Shown here: positions 14,533 through 14,676 of the stretch, in pieces | How the letters are laid out: each line of letters starts with the position of its first letter | Numbering within the stretch: the first letter of the stretch is position 1 | Source of the DNA: JAKBCQ01 sp021807585 | Lineage (GTDB): Bacteria > Planctomycetota > Planctomycetia > Isosphaerales > Isosphaeraceae | DNA: 14,676 nt | Assembly: GCA_027325115.1 (NCBI GenBank) | Contig: DAHWFG010000601.1 | Coordinates: 1 to 14,676 of the forward strand | Direction of reading: 5' to 3' | The notes under the pieces: model-generated | What the model was told of the DNA's origin: nothing | Seen by the model: only the letters and a program-made list of their open reading frames with translations | Databases searched by the model: none | Position numbers and translations under genes: made by a program

Positions 14533-14676
14533 ATGACTCGACACTCCAAAATCGCGATTGTTCCATTCATGGTATGTTGTTTTCTCTTTTGCTTATCGAG
14601 AGCGTCGCGCGGCGATTACGTCGTACAGGGTATTATGGGAGGCGTCGATCAAAATGATGGTAATAATTATCTAACG
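14533..14676 (+). CDS. Secreted protein, N-terminal fragment (runs off right edge)
   Basis: The frame is open from ATG at 14533 to the end of the window, 48 codons. GAGAGG lies 9 bases before the ATG, the best ribosome-binding site in the window. The product starts MTRHSKIAIVPFMVCCFLFC, a basic N-terminus plus hydrophobic core, then LSRASRG and DYVVQG, so a signal peptide cut near residues 24-27 is likely. The mature part seen (DYVVQGIMGGVDQNDGNNYLT) matches no family I can name. Two Cys residues near the end of the hydrophobic core (15-16) and Cys20 lack a proper lipobox. Function is unknown. Confidence 0.7.
   Translation, partial: MTRHSKIAIVPFMVCCFLFCLSRASRGDYVVQGIMGGVDQNDGNNYLT

Overview
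The window looks like chromosomal DNA of a planctomycete, probably near Isosphaeraceae or Gemmataceae. That placement is an inference from family types and not from a search. Three signs point to it: a DUF1559 protein with a prepilin-type N-terminus and a C-terminal H-x10-DG signature, a large secreted protein with an LEPR-xLL-like N-terminal segment, and a Gly/Pro-rich lipoprotein carrying a CxxCH haem site. The DNA is GC-rich with many GATCG words, and Shine-Dalgarno signals are weak or missing at several starts.

Layout. At the left edge (1-831, minus) is the N-terminal part of a UvrD/PcrA helicase. Next comes a lipoprotein cytochrome (1117-2001, minus) with a convincing terminator (about 1040-1076). 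Positions 2002-3507 hold no intact gene. They contain a truncated antitoxin-like ORF, a 50-base fragment matching the 3' part of a tRNA gene, and the decayed C-terminal end of an ISL3-type transposase. A 751-codon secreted DUF1254/DUF1214 protein follows (3508-5763, minus), then about 1 kb without a recognisable gene, then an intact tRNA-Val(CAC) (6768-6840, minus).

From 6.8 to 14.0 kb the window is housekeeping DNA: two tandem tatA paralogues, guaA and proC (all minus), rsgA (plus), and then a DUF1559 protein and a HAD hydrolase (both minus). The right edge has a roughly 550-base gene-free stretch with hairpins and a candidate promoter/operator. It leads into the start of a plus-strand secreted protein that runs off the window.

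The most interesting structure is the segment from the tRNA fragment (2851-2900) to the intact tRNA-Val. The two tRNA-derived sequences are direct repeats. The fragment corresponds to the tRNA 3' half and lies on the 3' side of the intact gene, which is the geometry left by integration into a tRNA gene. The roughly 3.9 kb between them carries the transposase relic and the unusual DUF1254/DUF1214 protein, and looks like an old, eroded genomic island. No integrase is visible. No complete new defence or biosynthetic system is evident here.
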